From G963675935 sp963803125 (GTDB taxonomy: Bacteria; Planctomycetota; Planctomycetia; Pirellulales; Thermoguttaceae): DNA of 64,000 nt. Positions 61,160 through 64,000 of this stretch are shown here, piece after piece (position 1 is the first letter of the stretch; the number at the start of each line of letters is the position of its first letter). The DNA lies in NCBI GenBank assembly GCA_963803125.1, contig CAWDLR010000003.1, positions 1,116,001 to 1,180,000 on the forward strand, written 5' to 3'. A program made the position numbers and the translations under genes. The notes beneath the pieces were generated by a model. That model searched no databases. It saw only the letters and a program-made list of their open reading frames with translations, and was not told where the DNA came from.

Positions 61160-62376
61160 ACAATCTGCCGCCGATCGACTGGACCGCTGCGGCCCGATGG
61201 CGATTGCTGTCGTTCGCCATCGGCGTCGTGACGCTGGTGGTCTGCGCGGCCCTCGCCGTGTTCTGGCCTGTGCCGTTCTTCCAGGCCTATCTGGCGGCCT
61301 ATCTCTTTTATCTGGGCATCGCGCTCGGCTCGATGGTCCTGATGATGGCACACCAGTTGACCGGCGGAAGTTGGGGGCTGTTGATCCGCCGCATCCTCGA
61401 AGCGGCGATGAAGACGCTGCCGCTTTTGGCCCTGTTGTTCGTGCCGATCGCGGCGGGCGTGGGCTACATCTACGTCTGGGCACAGCCGGCGGAAGTGGCC
61501 GCCAGCCCGAAATTGCAATATCAGCAGTTCTACTTGCAACCGGCCTATTTCTGGCTGCGGGCGACGGTCTACTTCGTTCTGTGGCTGGGGATCGCCTATC
61601 TGTTGGGCCGCTGGTCGCGGCGGCAGGACGAGACGGGCGAGCCGCGGTTGGCCTGGAAACTGCTGAAGTTCAGCGGTTTCGGGGCGGTGCTCTACGGCGT
61701 GAGCTTCCATTTCGCAGCGGTCGATTGGGCGATGTCGGTCCATCCGACGTTTCATTCGACGATTTGGGGGCCGATGTTCGCCGCCGGCCAACTCCTCTCG
61801 GCCCTGAGTTTCGCGATTGTCGTGCTGCCGCGGCTGATCGATCGCCCGCCGCTGGCCGAAGTGGCGTCGTTGCAAGTGCGGAACGACTTGGGGAGCCTGC
61901 TGCTGACGTTCACGATTCTCTGGGCGTACATGGTGTTTTTCCAGTTCATGCTGGTGTGGATCGCCAACATGCCGGTGGACGTTGTCTGGTACGTGCCCCG
62001 CGCGGCCCTCGGCTGGCAGATCGTGATCGCCGCGGTTGCCCTGTTCAACTTTGCGGTTCCGTTCTTCCTGCTGGTGATGCGGCCGATCAAGCGGAACAGC
62101 CGGGCGATGGCCTGGATCGGCGGATTGATCCTCCTCATGCAATTGCTGTTCATGTTTTACGACATTCTACCGGGGCTGGCGGGCGACGGCGTGGCCGCGT
62201 ATCTCTTCGGGCTGGGGGCTTCGATCGGACTGGGCGGCCTCTGGTTCGCCGATTTCTCGTGGCAGTTGCAGTGGCGGCCGCTCTTGCCGCTGCACGATTA
62301 CAACCGGGAGGCCGCCTTGCACCTGCGGCATCTCGATGCGGAAGAGGCGACGCTGGAGGAGATCGCTTATGGCTGA
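61156..62376 (+). CDS. actF: Alternative Complex III subunit F, second quinone-type membrane protein
   Basis: A 406-residue protein with ten membrane helices, paralogous to NrfD-like ActC. Family marks are FFQAYLAAYLFYLGIALGSMVLMM, HQLTGGSWGLLIRRILEAAM, and HFAAVDWAMSVHPTFHSTIWG with conserved acidic and histidine residues. The start ATG 61156 overlaps the actE stop, and the stop 62374-62376 overlaps the next gene. It completes the membrane core of the complex. Confidence 0.94.
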   Translation: MNNLPPIDWTAAARWRLLSFAIGVVTLVVCAALAVFWPVPFFQAYLAAYLFYLGIALGSMVLMMAHQLTGGSWGLLIRRILEAAMKTLPLLALLFVPIAAGVGYIYVWAQPAEVAASPKLQYQQFYLQPAYFWLRATVYFVLWLGIAYLLGRWSRRQDETGEPRLAWKLLKFSGFGAVLYGVSFHFAAVDWAMSVHPTFHSTIWGPMFAAGQLLSALSFAIVVLPRLIDRPPLAEVASLQVRNDLGSLLLTFTILWAYMVFFQFMLVWIANMPVDVVWYVPRAALGWQIVIAAVALFNFAVPFFLLVMRPIKRNSRAMAWIGGLILLMQLLFMFYDILPGLAGDGVAAYLFGLGASIGLGGLWFADFSWQLQWRPLLPLHDYNREAALHLRHLDAEEATLEEIAYG

Positions 62377-62839
62377 GGAGAAGACGCACGAGAACGTGAA
62401 ATACGAGCGGAAGGACATCACGCTGCGCTGGGTGCTGGCGCTGCTGTTGCCGCTGGCCGGATTCGTGATCTGCATGTTGTTCGTCATGCTGAAGCTCTAT
62501 TGGTGGGAAGAGGAGGCGGAGAGGAAGGTCAAGGGATCGACCGAGGCGTTGGCCCCCGCGCTTCCGCCCGAGCCGCGGTTGGAGCAGATCGATAATCTGG
62601 CGGGGGTGGAGGCGTCGAACGTCGATGCGCGGTTGGCCGCCCAAGAGGAACAACTCAACAGCTACGGGCCGAGCGATGAGAAGGGATTCGTCCATGTTCC
62701 CATCCAACGGGCGATCGAGGCGGTCGCCGGCAAATTGCCGACGCGGAAGCCGCCGCCGGGTGAAGCCGCAGGCCGTCGCGGTCCGCTAACCGGCGGCGCC
62801 GCCAATTCCGGCCGCATGATCCGAGGAGAAGCGCAATGA
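62369..62839 (+). CDS. Small single-span membrane protein of the act operon
   Basis: A 156-residue protein with one membrane helix (WVLALLLPLAGFVICMLFVML), a short cytoplasmic N-terminus rich in charge (AEEKTHENVKYERKDITLR) and a C-terminal polar tail. Operons of this type often encode a small extra subunit after actF. It has no recognised domain, so a role as an accessory subunit is inferred from overlap with actF and the SCO gene (ATGA on its 3' side). Confidence 0.72.
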   Translation: MAEEKTHENVKYERKDITLRWVLALLLPLAGFVICMLFVMLKLYWWEEEAERKVKGSTEALAPALPPEPRLEQIDNLAGVEASNVDARLAAQEEQLNSYGPSDEKGFVHVPIQRAIEAVAGKLPTRKPPPGEAAGRRGPLTGGAANSGRMIRGEAQ

Positions 62840-63834
62840 GAACGGCAGTCGAATCCGGGAAGAACATCGTTGCGTTCCGTTTAGCAGCCGCCGGCACGGC
62901 GGCTCCGAGTGGCGAGAGACGCCAGGTCGCCGTGCCGGCACCCGCTAAACGTCCCGATGTTACCGCTCGTCGGATTCTCGTTTTCAATATCCTCGTTCTT
63001 GCGGCGTTTCTGTTTCCATGCGGCGTCGCCCGGGCGACGCCCGCGCCGCCACTGGAGAAAATGCGATTCGATCAGCGGCTCGACCATCAGGTGCCGTTGG
63101 ATTTGCCGTTCGTCGATGAAACGGGTCGGGCAGTGTGGCTGGGCGACTATTTCGGCAAGAAGCCCGTCATTCTGGTCTTGGCCTATTATCGTTGCCCGAT
63201 GCTCTGCACGCAGGTGCTCAATGGGCTGAGCGAGGCGATGCGACAGCTTCCGTTTACGGTCGGCAAGGAGTTCAACGTGGTGACGGTCAGTTTCGACCCG
63301 CGGGAAACGCCCGAGTTGGCGGCGAAGAAGAAGCAGACTTACGTGGCCAGCTACGGAAAGCCGGGAGGCGGCGAGGGCTGGCACTTCCTGACCGGCAAGC
63401 AGGACGCCATCGACCGGCTGACCGAGGCCGTGGGCTTCCACTACGTTTATGACGCGAAGCAGGATATGTTCTATCATCCGGCCGGCATCATGGTGCTGAC
63501 GCCGGCCGGCAAGATTTCCCGCTACTTCTACGACGTGCGGTTCGTGCCGCGTGACCTGCGGCTGGGACTGATCGAAGCGTCGGCCGAAAAGATCGGCTCG
63601 CCGACCGACCAGGTCTTGCTGTTCTGCTCCCACTACGATCCCGAGACGGGGAAGTACACGGCGAACGTAATGATGCTCGTGCGGGTCGGCGGGGTGCTGA
63701 CCATCGTCGTGTTGGCGGGAATGATCTGGTTTCTGATGCGCTATCAGCGGCGGCGGCAAGCGCGGCGGGCCATCGCCGAGCAAACGGCGTCACTCCGAGC
63801 CCCAGCGGCGGCCACGCCGGGAGAGAGTTCATGA
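62836..63834 (+). CDS. SCO1/SenC-type copper chaperone, N-terminus repeat-derived
   Basis: It assembles the CuA site of cytochrome oxidase subunit II, encoded next. The thioredoxin fold has the copper motif CPMLC at residues 120-124 and a conserved histidine later (YHPAGIMVLTPAG); FVDETGRAVWLGDYFGKKPVILVLAYYRCP marks the core, and a C-terminal membrane helix follows (GVLTIVVLAGMIWFLM). The first ~40 residues (FRLAAAGTAAPSGERRQVAVPAPAKR) come from the CGTTTAGC element at 62878-62951. The natural signal segment seems to be RILVFNILVLAAFLFPCGVARA from residue ~46. Overlaps both neighbours by ATGA. Confidence 0.92.
   Translation: MRTAVESGKNIVAFRLAAAGTAAPSGERRQVAVPAPAKRPDVTARRILVFNILVLAAFLFPCGVARATPAPPLEKMRFDQRLDHQVPLDLPFVDETGRAVWLGDYFGKKPVILVLAYYRCPMLCTQVLNGLSEAMRQLPFTVGKEFNVVTVSFDPRETPELAAKKKQTYVASYGKPGGGEGWHFLTGKQDAIDRLTEAVGFHYVYDAKQDMFYHPAGIMVLTPAGKISRYFYDVRFVPRDLRLGLIEASAEKIGSPTDQVLLFCSHYDPETGKYTANVMMLVRVGGVLTIVVLAGMIWFLMRYQRRRQARRAIAEQTASLRAPAAATPGESS
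62878..62951. repeat. 74-bp CGTTTAGC ... GCTAAACG foldback inside the SCO gene, in frame
   Basis: CGTTTAGCAGCCGCCGGCAC GGCG and CGCCGTGCCGGCACCCGCTA AACG are inverted with small mismatches. It is the third complete member of this family in the window and contains no stop in the SCO reading frame. Confidence 0.9.
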
Positions 63835-64000
63835 TATTTGCCGAGATCGCCCTATTTCCGCAGGAAGCATCGACCTCCGCCTGGCAGGTGGACATGCTCT
63901 TCTTCCTGCTGCTGACGATTTGCGGCGCTGTGACCCTGCTGGTAGGGTTCTTGTTGGTCAGTTTTGCGATTTACTTCCGGCGGCGGCCGGGCGAGACCGG
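63831..64000 (+). CDS. coxB: Cytochrome c oxidase subunit II, 5' part only
   Basis: The frame from ATG 63831 gives MIFAEIALFPQEASTSAWQV, followed by a long hydrophobic helix DMLFFLLLTICGAVTLLVGF and RRRPGET at the window end. This matches the N-terminus and first membrane helix of COX2. The ATG overlaps the SCO stop. The CuA domain lies beyond the window, so only context and the N-terminal pattern support the call. Confidence 0.82.
   Translation, partial: MIFAEIALFPQEASTSAWQVDMLFFLLLTICGAVTLLVGFLLVSFAIYFRRRPGET

Overview
The window looks like one contig of a high-GC planctomycete, probably of the Pirellulales type. The reasons are the ECF sigma factor next to a WD40-tailed Ser/Thr kinase, the futalosine-type menaquinone genes, a remnant of a DUF1559 prepilin-like gene, an Alternative Complex III operon, and two GH57 enzymes grouped with GalT and glycogen synthase. 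This placement rests on gene content alone; no rRNA gene is present.

Layout. 1-7301 (+): the end of a large secreted repeat protein, a TPR protein, a frameshifted ECF sigma factor and a giant kinase/WD40 protein. 7302-8584: repeat-rich DNA around a small zinc-ribbon membrane protein. 8585-15099 (-): a menaquinone cluster (UbiD-type decarboxylase, two unknown membrane proteins, UbiE/MenG methyltransferase, UbiX, MqnP-type prenyltransferase, MqnE). 15274-17920 (+): ComB-like phosphatase and glycyl-tRNA synthetase. 18288-23919: XylR-type regulator, hydroxypyruvate-isomerase-like enzyme, DegT aminotransferase and a divergent Na+/solute symporter. 24170-31130: OmpA-type lipoprotein, HisH, ABC-2 permease, serine acetyltransferase and a GT-C/TPR membrane protein. 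31173-39165 (-): lysA, a secreted unknown protein, infA, a GT-C glycosyltransferase, a small unknown and enolase. 39527-40890: a small membrane protein, a Uma2 nuclease-like protein and a 50-residue DUF1559 stub. 41007-51764 (-): two GH57 enzymes, GalT, a secreted unknown, GH127 and GlgA, which together look like an alpha-glucan/carbohydrate block. 52092-53464: an IS630-family element followed 10 bases later by a 136-bp MITE with 8-bp target duplications. 53675: tRNA-Lys(UUU). 54317-64000 (+): Alternative Complex III (ActA-F plus a small subunit), an SCO copper chaperone and the start of cytochrome oxidase subunit II. Most of these genes overlap by ATGA, so they form one operon for quinol-to-oxygen electron transfer that would use the menaquinone made by the 8.6-15 kb cluster.

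The most unusual feature is a dense population of dispersed palindromic elements, more than 25 in 64 kb and of several families. Many sit directly at stop codons. Others lie inside housekeeping genes and read through in frame (ubiE, lysA, actB, actE, the SCO gene and two GT-C genes). Copies of one family differ by paired changes in both arms of the hairpin, so the foldback itself seems to be conserved. Independently, at least seven genes carry single-base frame breaks, often beside short homopolymers. These are more likely indels of the assembly than gene decay, but that must be checked against reads.
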